Source: Aquila chrysaetos chrysaetos
Taxonomy: Eukaryota > Chordata > Aves > Accipitriformes > Accipitridae
Direction of reading: 5' to 3'
Assembly: GCF_900496995.4 (NCBI RefSeq)
Contig: NC_044014.1
Location: forward strand, 24,016,234-24,080,233
DNA length: 64,000 bases
Positions within the stretch are counted from its first letter, which is position 1. Each line of letters opens with the position of its first letter. Made by a program: the position numbers and the translations under genes. Below are positions 1-9,900 of the stretch, one piece after another. A model generated the notes under the pieces. It worked only from the letters and a program-made list of their open reading frames with translations, was not told the DNA's origin and did not search any database.

Positions 1-3000
1 CAACCTTGTCATCTCTGCAGGATTTCTTATTGAATGTCTTTCCTCCTAGCAGAGGACTGCTGAAATTGTCAGATCCTATTTTTCATGGTCTCCTCAACAG
101 CGACTACAGTTTTTGTCTGTTGGGAGATCCACAAGGGAAAATACATGCCTGCCTCATGCAATAAGTTGGCTGGGAAAAAAATGGATGAGTGTTTATGAAC
201 TCCTGTGCCTTTCCAAGCCATAGCCCTGAGGACAAGGAGAAGTGAGTAATCACACCTGCACTCCCTCACGTTAGCCAGGGGAACAACACACCCAAGTCTG
301 GTCTGCACAAGCCAGAAGACACATTTTTTCAGTCTCTTGAAATGCATTTTAAGATAGCAGTGCAAATGTTCACCCTGCTTTGCTTGCCTCATTACTTCCA
401 TGAGGTTTTCCATGCTTTCAGCCTGTGGTGTTTGAGAAAGTGAAAGCAAGATTTCTTTGGAAATTTCTGCAACTCGTGGTATCCCAAAGCTAGAAGAAGA
501 AGGAATGGGAATGAGGATTGCTCCAATTTAATGCAGTTAAACATAATGTGCTGAAGCCCCCTTATAATTTGAAGCATGTCAAATTAGTCTTGAGTATCAC
601 TCTCTAGTATTCCTCCTCTCCTCTGCCCTTTCTTGATGTAATGTGTATTCTCTCCTGGATTCTGGTAAAAGCTAACAGTGCTGTGTTGTACGTAATATTG
701 ACAAAAGATATTTGGGAGTAGCACCAGGCTAATGCTATCACCGTATCTCCCTGCCCATTTATGCTGTTCCAAATACCATAACATCTAGGTCAGGGTGCTG
801 AATCTCACCTGTAGTTACCACGTCAGTCCTTGGATGCAATGTGTTTAGTTTCTTATTTTGCTCTTCTTTCATCTCCTTTTCCCCTGTCAAAATACACTTT
901 AAAATTTCAGCTGTATTTTTTTTATTCTTTTAGACTCCTACAATCTTCTAAATAATTTTTTCCTCACCAGGGAAACACTTTTCCTGCAGGTGAAACCCTT
1001 CTTTCATGCAACGCTCCACAAAGTACTGTGATACCTTCATGTAGCTCTGCTTTCTCATGTGGCATTGATTCTCTGCAATGCCCTTGACCCAGACTGCTAT
1101 TGATGTAACCTGTCAGAGCTCCCTTTATCAGGCAGGTGTGTCTCTCTGGAATTACTGCTGGGCACGAACAGGTCATTTGGCAGTACAAATTTGATCCAGT
1201 CGGGCATCAACGCAGGACAACTTTTCTGTTGGATTAGCCAGAACACGAGAGACAGAACTCATACCTGGCTTGCATGGTGTCCTGCCTCTGCTCGCCTGCC
1301 TAGTGCACCTGTGGGATGTTGACCTTGCTGCATTTTGGGGACCTGTGTGGTAGATTTCTTGGAAGAACAACCTGTTACCAGCCTTAGCCAACACCTCGGA
1401 AAAAGTCTTGGGAGATGCACCAAGCCCATGTCAGGATGTTATCTGCAGCCTGGCATTAACCAATCATTAACATGGTGAAAAACATGAAAAGCCATTTTCA
1501 CCAATTTGTTTTCTTTCAATATTCATCACTGAGGAACAGGCAGCAACCCTGTGGCAAACAGGCCTCACTTTATTTTATGAAATTTTGTGCACACTGTAGA
1601 AATTTGTCTTCATTGTCTTTTCTGTGCATGTGTCTGTTCATTTGCTTCAAAGTTGTTGCCAGCTGCATCAGACACAGGGAGTTCAGGAGAAGGTGTAGGA
1701 AGGGACAAAATACCTGGAGTAGGGTAGTGCTGTGCCTCCCCAGACCAAGGGTGGGGAGACAGTGTGGTGGGTATACCCTGCTAAGATGGACAGACTGAAG
1801 AGTTGTGGCTGTGATACCAGCCTGGGAGTGTGGCGTGCAGTAGAAGTATGCACTCGGACAGAAATGGTGGGAGCAGAGAGCCTGAAAGCTGCTTCTTGGC
1901 AAAGAGCCCAGCACTTGGCAGAGCACCCAGAAACAAATCAAGACAAAACAGAACCATCCCAAATTAATGAAGGGATGCACTAAGCAAGGCTTTCTTACCT
2001 CGAGTAGTGTCCCCTCATCCCACCCTCCCTAGCTTCTAAAGACTGGGCATCTTCTTGGAGAATTTGATTCAGATGCTTGACATTGGGAGCCCTCCCATAG
2101 TCTCTTCTCTCATGGTGTTCTTCTTCTTATCTTCTTTCTTGCCACTGGAGGATGCAAACTGTCTTTGAATTTGGGGCGTCCCAAATGCTGCCCTGGAGCA
2201 TCCCAACTGAATTTGGGAATTATTTCTGCATCTTAGTTTAAGAGATGATAATCCTCCTCAAACCATGGAACAGAAGCCCTGCTGACAAGGAGCATTCGTT
2301 ACTGACAGTTTTCTTGTGAGGCTAGGAGAGAACCTGTACTCTGCATTGGCTCAGGTCACTGAGGTGTCCACATGAGCACCTGAGCAGGTGCTCAGGTAAC
2401 TGCATCATTCCTCAAATTCTCATACTAGCCCATGCATGGAAATTTTCTCCTCCCCAAACCAAACAGCTCCCATACCTCTGCCTGGTAAGACTGCAGTGGG
2501 CTACCCCTGGGGAAAACTATCCTTTATCAGAAGGATGAAGACAGTCATCAAGTTTGCACGCTGCACTGTGACCAACTGTTGTTTTGACCTTGGCTATGAC
2601 TTTGGGCCACTTTGGGTTAATCAGGAGGTCAAAATTTTTGTTTATTAAGTATTACATTGCATTTTGAGATAGTCTTAATCCAAGTAATTTGGTAGAAGGT
2701 CAACAAAACTCCAACTCTGGTAAATTCATAGGTGAGAGAGTACTAGGGCTAAATCTACTTGAAAAAAACAGAAGTGATATTCCTGAACCTCAGATCACTG
2801 ACAACGGAAAAAAGGAAAAGAAGAACCCATGGGCTAGACAGTAGAGTGTGGAGAATGGTGTGGTACCAGCTGGAGCTTTGCTGATGAAGATCCTCCTTCA
2901 GACATCTGTGGAGAACTTTCTATCATTAGAGTCACTTTGCACCAGCTCAGCATTGACATACTGCTGTGGTGGTTTCGAGGATATCAAGTATCCTATCACT

Positions 3001-3342
3001 GTTATCTTTGTGGAACCAAGGTCTAAACATTTTGACTTTGTAGAACTAAGGGCAAAGCATTTTACTCCATGCGCTAAATCCCCAGGCTCTGCTAAGTATC
3101 ACTCTCTGCTTGCCCCTGCATACTGTAGAAAGGGACTGAGCACAGTAATTACCTAATTGCCTGACTGTGTGTCATAGTTCACTGGGTAATTGCAACAACT
3201 ATTGTTAATTAATACTATTCCTCACTAGCTGAAAAACAGGTTCTAGGCAATTCTTTTATTTTCACCAAGGAAGAGTCTCTGAATTTCAGAGATCCTGAAT
3301 TGATTTAATAGGCTTTGATACACAGATTTTTGTGTAACAGAC
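1..3342. other. intergenic DNA upstream of ZSWIM8, no recognised gene
   Basis: Only short, unrelated open frames occur on both strands; the longest (69-449 and 1570-1980, both minus) resemble no family I know and show no exon-like conservation. Visible structure is limited to a paired E-box palindrome at 2374-2393 and a 30-bp imperfect tandem repeat at 3007-3066. I do not see CHCHD1, the gene that precedes ZSWIM8 in mammals. Confidence 0.6.
3007..3066 (+). repeat. two-copy 30-bp imperfect tandem repeat
   Basis: Copy 1 is 3007-3036 and copy 2 is 3037-3066. Both begin TTTGTRGAACYAAGG and contain ARCATTTT. The period is exactly 30 bp, so in the + frame the two copies read FVEPRSKHFD and FVELRAKHFT. 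The surrounding open frame has no ATG start and no family resemblance. Confidence 0.6.
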
Positions 3343-3918
3343 TGTCCTGGTTTCGGCTGAGATACAGAGTTAATTTTCTTCCTAGTAGCTGGTATAGTGT
3401 TATGTTTTGGATTTAGTGTGAGAAGAATGTTGATAACACACTGATGTTTTCAGTTGTTGCCGAGTAGTGTTTAGTCTAAAACCAAGGATTTTTCAGCTTC
3501 TCATGCCCAGCCAGCAAGAAGGCTGGAGGGGCACAAGAAGTTGGGAGGGGACACAGCCAGGGCAGCTGACCCAAACTGGCCAAAGGGGTATTCCATACCA
3601 TGTGAGGTCATGTCCAGGATATAAACTGGGGGGAGTTGGCCTGGGGGGGTGGATTGCTGCTTGGGAACTAACTGGGCATCTAACAGTTGGCAAGTAATTG
3701 CATTGTGCATTGCTTGTTTCGTATATTCCAATTCTTTTATTATTGTTGTTATTATAATTATTATTTTCTTCCTTTCTGTCCTATTAAACTGTTCTTATCT
3801 CAACCCATGAGTTTTACTTTTTTTCCCCGATTCTCTCCCCCATCCCACTGGGTGGGAGTGGGGCGATGAGAGAGCAGCTGCGTGGTGCTTAGTTGCTGGC
3901 TGGGGTTAAACCACAACA
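3343..3918 (+). mobile_element. solo LTR of an avian endogenous retrovirus
   Basis: A 576-bp element begins TGTCCTGGTTTCGGCTG and ends TTAAACCACAACA, so it has the TG...CA termini of a retroviral LTR. The flanking 5-mers are CAGAC (3338-3342) and TAGAC (3919-3923), a target-site duplication with one transition. A TATAAA box at 3620-3625 and an ATTAAA polyadenylation signal at 3783-3788 set the + orientation. I recognise the sequence as one of the common LTRs interspersed in neoavian genomes; the exact subfamily is not determined. No internal gag, pol or env sequence is attached, so this is a recombination-derived solo LTR. It lies about 1.8 kb upstream of the CpG-island promoter and in the same orientation as ZSWIM8. 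Confidence 0.88.
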
Positions 3919-5419
3919 TAGACTATTAAAGATAGTATTGCCCATGAGATGTCAAGCCTTGCCATACATATGTGTGCATGAGTATAAATGAGCTCTTCCT
4001 ATCTAATGGAAATGTATACAGATAGCCTGATGGCAAAAATTTCTGAGAAAAAAGCACAGCAATACTATTAATGTTGTGAGAGTTTATTTGGCTAAAAATT
4101 ATTTATTTATGTAAAAAGACATGAAGTGAATACTTTTCTTGTAAAGCTATTACCTCAGATACTTCTTCAAGAGGATCCCTGAAAGGAATTGTGTATTTTT
4201 AGAACAGTAGCTTTGGACAAGCAACACATTGTTAGATGAAATCTGGGAGAAAGATTTGAGGACTAGGATGCTGCAGACTCTCCCTTTTTCTTTACTGGTA
4301 GGAAAGCCACCGCCTTCCTTTGCTCAGGGTTCTGGCCCTTCCCAGAAGTTACATTACATTAGGAGGCACTGAAGGATCTGACATTTACACAAGTAAACAT
4401 ACCTCTTAGAGTTGATGGACATTTTAGTGATGCATCTTTGTGTTCAGGATCTTAAACTGGTAAGCATTACGTATGTAAGAACAAGCCACGGAGGAAGTTG
4501 CCCTTGAGGTCCAAGGGGCATCTCTTAAGACCCACTATGAGGACGCATCAATTAAAGTAATTTTTTTGGATCAAGGACTATAGTGAATTAAGATGACGGA
4601 GATGGTGAGCGTTCCCAGACAGAGCTGTTTCCCTCAGCTCTAGGATTACTGTTTCTTAGTACGTCATTCTTTTTCCCTTAGCTCTTTTTTTTTTTTTTTT
4701 TTCTGTCATTTGCTTTTTTTCTCTGTGCAAACATTGGAAGGGAGCTGCGGGTCCAGCCTATAGCTGTTTGGCTGACGCTTACTCAAGAGAGAAAACTTAC
4801 CATTTGGTATTTTACCAGTCTACTCTCACAAGGAACCAAGGAACTAGATCTCCAAAGCAAGACAGAATTATAGAAAAAACTCAAGCAGGCCCCCCCCCCC
4901 CCCCCACTTTCAGAGAGGGTAGGATGAGAAAACCTTACCTAACCTATGCAACTCCTTACGTAACTGGCATGCGAGTTACTTTCTCTGTTTTAATTCTGGA
5001 GTTGTTCAGACTCCTGCAACTCCCCAGACACCTCCTTTCTTCCCTCCAGCCTCTGCTGGAGCACGAGGGGCTTTTTCGGCCTGAGGAAAGAGGTCATGGA
5101 GGTTTGACTGGTACCTTTGAAATGGGCTGCTTCTTCTAAGAGCCATATTCCCCTCATGTTTTATTTCCTTTGTGTTCTTTCCTGGCTGTTTTATTTTTAT
5201 TTAAATAGAAAATGTTACTGGGAAGTTGAGTATTTATCTTCAATCAGATGGTCACAGCGGAGTTGTTTCTACCTCATGCAACTTACATGTGGTACGTTCT
5301 GGGAGTAAAACCCCCACGTTTTAGCGTCACTCGTGCTCTCCCGTCGCCTCTGGCGGTACGTGCAGGTACAACAGGCAAGCTTTTTGTTTTAGTTTTGTTT
5401 TATTACAGCCCCATTCAAA
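3919..5419. other. intergenic DNA between the LTR and the CpG island
   Basis: No gene is recognisable. It contains a T tract at 4685-4702 and a 16-base C tract at 4890-4905. The open frame at 4768-5139 is interrupted in character by the C tract, which it reads as proline, and looks like chance. Confidence 0.6.
4890..4905. repeat. homopolymer C tract (16 C)
   Basis: An uninterrupted run of 16 C. It is the first of three long C runs around the ZSWIM8 promoter, the others being at 5964-5984 and 6190-6202. Confidence 0.9.
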
Positions 5420-5685
5420 GCTGCTCCGGCCTGTCCCCGGGTTCACCCGCTTGTTAAGAAGCGGCAGCCAGGCCCCAGGCCGAGCGCCACGGCCCTTCCT
5501 TTGGGACTCCCGCCTTCACAGCGAGCCTAACCCGGCTACCGGGCACCCCTTTTTCCGCTGGTAGTTCCCTCGGCTCTTCCCTGCCTCCCGAGCCGAGCCC
5601 GGACTCGGCTCGACCCTTCCGGGAGACGAGGCCCGCGGCAGCTCGGCCATCCCGGCGTGCCCCGCGCGCCCGCCGGAGCCCGGTG

Positions 5686-5716
5686 ACGGAAGCCGGAAGC
5701 GCCGCGGCGGAAGTAG
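5686..5716 (+). promoter_or_regulatory. cluster of three ETS/GABP-type motifs
   Basis: ACGGAAG, CCGGAAGC and GCGGAAGTAG occur consecutively, all with GGAA on the + strand. ETS factors such as GABPA commonly drive CpG-island promoters through such sites near the start of transcription. Binding is inferred from motif match only. Confidence 0.6.
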
Positions 5717-5773
5717 GGCTCAGCTGGCGGGGGAGGGGGGCGGGGTGTCGCAGGTGAAGCTGGGAAGCGCGGA

Positions 5774-5783
5774 GCCATCTTGG
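5774..5783 (-). promoter_or_regulatory. YY1-type motif
   Basis: GCCATCTTGG on the + strand is the complement of the classic CCAAGATGGC. YY1 sites of this kind lie just downstream of many TATA-less transcription starts. Here the motif is about 60 bp after the ETS cluster, which argues for transcription initiation close by. Confidence 0.55.
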
Positions 5784-5891
5784 TGCCCGCGCCGGGCAGG
5801 GACCCGTCGCCGCCGCCGCCGTCGCGCCAGGACAGCGAACCGCCGTCGGGCTGGGCACGGGGGGGCGTCCGCGCGCGGGGCCCCGCTCGCC

Positions 5892-5903
5892 ATGGGCACC
5901 TAA
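5892..5903 (+). promoter_or_regulatory. upstream ORF 1 (3 codons, MGT)
   Basis: ATG GGC ACC TAA with context CTCGCCATGG, that is G at -3 and G at +4, which is strong. If the leader is transcribed unspliced from the island, scanning ribosomes would meet this AUG first. Confidence 0.45.
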
Positions 5904-5963
5904 GAACCTCGGGGTCCGACTGCGACGGGAGCAGCGGCGGCGGCGGCGGCGACGGGCTGCCTG

Positions 5964-5984
5964 CCCCCCCCCCCCCCCCCCCCC
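5964..5984. repeat. homopolymer C tract (21 C) in the CpG island
   Basis: 21 consecutive C, then G and a further CCCC. The minus strand is a G tract able to form a G-quadruplex. Such tracts are length-variable and error-prone in sequencing. Confidence 0.9.
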
Positions 5985-6043
5985 GCCCCTACCCGCCGGC
6001 GACCAGAGCCGGGCTCTCCCCGCCTGCCGCCGCCCGCGCCCCC

Positions 6044-6085
6044 ATGAGGCCGGAGCCGCTGCCCGCCGCCCGCTGGCGCCCGTGA
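6044..6085 (+). promoter_or_regulatory. upstream ORF 2 (13 codons)
   Basis: ATG at 6044 reads MRPEPLPAARWRP and stops at TGA 6083-6085. The initiation context is weaker (C at -3, A at +4). It is relevant only if this stretch is present in the mature leader. Confidence 0.4.
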
Positions 6086-6189
6086 CGAGCTCGCCGGGAG
6101 GTCGCGCCGCCCCCGCCGCGGGCGCCCCGGCCCCGCCGGGCCGTTTTTAAGCCTCCGCCAGCGGGAGGGAAGTTGTCGTCCCGTCCGTT

Positions 6190-6202
6190 CCCCCCCCCCC
6201 CC
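6190..6202. repeat. homopolymer C tract (13 C)
   Basis: A 13-base C run followed by G and CCCCCC, in the 3' part of the CpG island. It is the third long C run near the promoter. Confidence 0.85.
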
Positions 6203-6649
6203 GCCCCCCGCTGCCCCTTCCCGCCCTCGCCCTCCCTCCGGTTCCTGCACCGAGAGTGAGAAAAGCACAACCTCAGGGAGACCTGGCCCTGCGCACAGAT
6301 ACCTGCTTTCCCCCGGCGGGAGCCCCGGAGAAGGAAACCGGCCCCTTCCCTCGTCCTCCAGCGCCGGGGCCGTGGGCGTCGGAAGCCTTCAGACCGTGTG
6401 GCCGGCAGGCACCTGTCCCGCCTGGAGGCAGCTCTCCTAGACCAACCAGCCCCCCTCCGGCTCAAGTACATTTTGTGGACATAAGCATTTTTTTAACTTT
6501 TTAAAGAACTCGGGTTTTGGTTTTTTTTTTTGGTTTTTTTTGTTTGTTTGTTTGGGTTTTTCCTGGGATTTTTACGAGCTTCCCCTCAGTTGATTTCCTG
6601 CTTCTCCCACCTCAGATAGCACTGGCTCTGTTTTTCCTGGTACTGTAGT

Positions 6650-6679
6650 ATGGGGATCGAATCAAAATTGAGATTTTAA
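6650..6679 (+). promoter_or_regulatory. upstream ORF 3 (9 codons)
   Basis: ATG at 6650 has A at -3 and G at +4 and reads MGIESKLRF before TAA at 6677-6679, ending 95 nt before the ZSWIM8 start codon. Acceptor-like AGs nearby (about 6648 and 6690) mean that splicing would decide whether it is in the leader. Confidence 0.45.
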
Positions 6680-6769
6680 GTACTGCAGGAGCCCTCAAGT
6701 CCATCCACCTGTTAAAAGTGAGCAGTGCTGTTTCTGTCTTTATTCTTTTCCCCCCACGTCGCCTGTCGG

Positions 6770-6775
6770 ATGTGA
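6770..6775 (+). promoter_or_regulatory. start-stop element (ATG TGA) overlapping the ZSWIM8 start codon
   Basis: The bases ATGTGATGG contain an ATG at 6770-6772, its immediate stop TGA at 6773-6775, and the ZSWIM8 ATG at 6775-6777, which shares the A of the stop. AUG-stop elements are known to hold ribosomes and reduce flow to a downstream start. Here termination and main initiation overlap by one base. Confidence 0.7.
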
Positions 6776-6952
6776 TGGAACTCATGTTCGCAGAGTGGGA
6801 GGACGGGGAGAGGTTTTCATTTGAAGACTCCGATCGCTTTGAAGAAGACTCTCTTTGTTCCTTCATCTCTGAGGCAGAGAGCCTTTGCCAGAACTGGAGA
6901 GGATGGAGGAAGCAATCGGCTGGACCCAATTCTCCCACTGTCAAAATGAAAG
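6775..6952 (+). CDS. ZSWIM8: ZSWIM8 coding exon 1 (residues 1-59)
   Basis: The start is the ATG at 6775 (G at -3, G at +4) because the protein from there, MELMFAEWEDGERF, is the known N-terminus of ZSWIM8; no ATG lies upstream in frame. The exon encodes an acidic, Phe/Asp/Glu-rich segment and the motif CQNWRGWRKQSAGPNSPT. It ends AAAG|gtgagg in phase 1. The remembered mammalian protein has a glycine-rich linker after PNSPT that is replaced here by VKMK. The 5' leader upstream is not resolved. Confidence 0.95.
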
Positions 6953-9900
6953 GTGAGGTCACCTGGTTTCGTTGGGATGCTCTTTGGACTCGTGGAAGCT
7001 GTGGGGCAAGGGGGGTTGGTGGGTGAGGAGATCTGCAGAAGGGATGTCAAAGCTGCAAAGAGAAGTCACGTGTAGGATCATTGTCGGGATAATTTTTGAC
7101 CAGAGATTGAAACTGAAAATATACTGGGGATCTTAAGACAAAGCTGTCTGTTGGGTGAGTTTTCACCTGCATGCACTCTGTAGTATTGTAGTGCTGCTTT
7201 TCTGAGTAGATTTAGTGGGCTTGCTCTTGGAAATCTGAAAAGAGTTTTCTATGAACAAACTACAGATTTGGCTGGGGATAACTATACATAGGTTCCCACT
7301 TGCTTTGACTGAAATACACTAAGGTTTCATAGAGGTTTTTGTAACTGCTATAAAACTACTCGTGTAGAAGCATGTAAGCCATCATTGTATAGAGCAGTCT
7401 ATTTTCCTTGTCTGTTTCTTTACATTTCCCTTTTTTCTAGTAAATTAGCAAACTTTCTCTTGCAGTAGTAGAGCAAGAGGGCCTTAAGACTGTCACAAAG
7501 AAGTCAGCAAACTACAGTGTGTCCACTTCAAGAGTTGTTATATTTCCTTTCTTTTGATAGTAATTTATTTTTAATAGCAGACAGAAAAATAGATAACATC
7601 AGCAATTAAAAATTATTTAAAATTATCATATAGCTACTAACTCTTTGTTTGATTTTTTTTTTTTTAAAGTAAAACATAATTTGTCTGTTATCCTGATGCA
7701 TCTTGACCCTAGAATTCAGGTGGTGTTTACACAAGCAGAGCCAGACATACAGTTAACAGAAATTACGCAAGCCCTTTCTACTCTTCATTTTATCTCCTTT
7801 CTTTTCTTTCAGTCCAGTGTCAGTACTTTTCCTGTTATTGCTGACCTTTGTGACCATCAACTGCCTCATTAATATCTCCCTATCTGGAACTGCAGAACTT
7901 CATTCTCTTCTGAATGTTGGCCTTATATGAACAGAGAATGCAATTTATATTGAATTGTGCTGAAATCTGGCCATGTTATGCTATAGACAAATGCTCACTT
8001 GTCACTGGATTAGGACCAGAAAGTACACTTTGCATTAACTGCAGGCTTTCAAGAGCAGCTTGAGTTTTAAATTTTTAATAAATTTGAGAACTGTCCCTAG
8101 CCCCAGGTGTGTAACTGCCTGTGTCTCCTGACTAGTCAGGATTAGAGTTGAGGGTAGGATGGGCACTTAAAATAAAAAAAATCCAAAACAAGAGAGAGAG
8201 AGAGAAATGCTGAATACATGTCCAACTTTCATAGCTCTCTTGGATCCTGCTGCTGGGACACATTGGTTTTAGTATGGAACATTCTACTGGTGTAAAGAAG
8301 GGGAATAATGTTGGTGTGTTTTTTAAAGCTATGAATCCTGCCATGCAGAAATAAGCATTGGGCACAGGACGAAGCATATAAACTTCGTGCTTTGCTTTAA
8401 GTCTTGTTGCATATATTAATTGCTGGAAAGGAGCTGAAGTTTTGAAAACATACTGCTGTGGAAATAAAGACATCTCTAGTTTGGCAGAGGTGTATGAAAC
8501 TGGTTTGTACAGATCTATGGGTCGGACTGATGTTTGAAAAGGTGGTAATTTTTGTTCAACTTTGATATGCTTTTAGCCAACTGTTCTCCAGTGGTTCAGT
8601 GTATGTGTGTTTTTCTGGGTCTTGGCCTAGTTCCTTCAGCTCTCTCGACCGAATTAAAAGCAAGCAGCAATTGCTCTCTCTGTTGTCATTCACTTGTTGC
8701 ATTAAAATGAACAATCACTTCAGTAGATTGTGCATATTTGCAATCCTCAGTCTCTTTCCTGACATGAGAAACACAATAGCTAACATTATTGTTGTGATAA
8801 CTGTAATTATTTACACCATATTGAGATGTTGCTGTTCTGGATTCTGTGAACCTGCATAGGCAAGGGTTGTATTGCTTGTACTTGGTTCATATTTTTTAGG
8901 TTTTATCTGTAGAGAGACTTAATTCCTTTCTATGAAAGTTTTACTTTAACAAGAGAGGCGTCCTGGAAGGATACTGTTGCCTGCTTTAAGGCCTTTGCTG
9001 GCAATTCCCAGGCTCTGGGTCAGAGTTATTTTGAGAAGTATGGGAACATAGATTTGCTGTCTAAATAATTATTTATCCGCTCTACGAAGTCACATATGAT
9101 ATTACCAACATGGAACACTTGCAGGTACTTTACTGTATGCAGTGTGTTGCCAGTGAGTCTGGTCTGATGAGGAATCTGTCATCATTGGGGATCTCCTTGG
9201 ATTTCGGAACTCATGTACCAATTTAATTATTTTTAACACCTCTTTTTGACAGTGTTTTTGTAGTCAGAAAAAACAGTTTATATTGAGAACTTGCTGGATC
9301 CTGAGGTTGTCAGTTGTAGTGAGTCTTCTAAAACATGATCATTCTGAATTGAGCTGTGTGTTTTTATTTCCATAGTTTACCCTTTTCCCATGGCCTGTGA
9401 TGTAGTTGCCTATGCAAACAGAAAATGAGGTTAGACACTGAGTTCTTTGGTGTTAAATGCTAAGGGAAAACAACAGGAACTATATTCTGTTAGCCTTTTC
9501 CTCCAGTTTGGAGCTTAGCCTGTGTTTTGATTTGGGATCAGCCAGAGAAGTTATGTAATAGAAAGGATTTCTAGCTTTTTCAATTGTTTTCAGTTTGTCC
9601 TTGTGAGCGTCCAATTCTTCATTAATTAGTTCAAAGAGAATCCCCCCGAGACTGATGTAAGTGCTGTTGGCTGGGGAGTATTCTTCTTAAACAAACAAAC
9701 TACCCGCACACACACTAGTTATGGCTTGCTTTCTTTTTGCAACTTTTTATTTTCTTCTTGGGTGTTTTTAATATTATGACTATGCTTACAGTAAATTTAA
9801 CAATAAGGCTTGGGGTAGCTTTTTGCAAATATACACAGTAGTCACTGCAGAGTGTCACCAAAGAGTTGAGTTATCCACTTGTTTGTCAGTCACCCCATCA

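Larger units (their letters stand above)
5420..6470 (+). promoter_or_regulatory. ZSWIM8: CpG-island promoter and leader of ZSWIM8
   Basis: Base composition changes sharply here to very GC-rich sequence dense in CpG, with GCC and GGC triplet runs at 5811-5823 and 5936-5951. There is no TATA box. Three ETS-type GGAAG motifs (5688-5692, 5695-5699, 5709-5713) sit within 30 bp in the same orientation, and a YY1-type GCCATCTTGG lies at 5774-5783. This is a typical constitutive vertebrate promoter, and transcription probably starts within about 5700-5790. The island ends about 300 bp before the start codon. A spliced leader cannot be excluded, because acceptor-like pyrimidine-AG sites occur at about 6612, 6648 and 6690. 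Confidence 0.8.

Noticed and set aside
69..449. 126-aa minus-strand open frame at the left edge
   Set aside because: No family resemblance, no flanking splice signals that extend it, and composition like the surrounding DNA.
1570..1980. 136-aa minus-strand open frame upstream of the LTR
   Set aside because: It overlaps two plus-strand frames of similar length and resembles no protein; a chance frame is the simpler reading.
3467..3697. Open frames inside the solo LTR
   Set aside because: They lie in LTR control sequence, which is not coding in this class of element; no gag, pol or env remnant is present.
5454..6471. Long open frames on both strands in the CpG island
   Set aside because: GC-rich DNA has few stop codons; the translations are Pro/Arg/Gly/Ala low complexity and cross homopolymer C runs.
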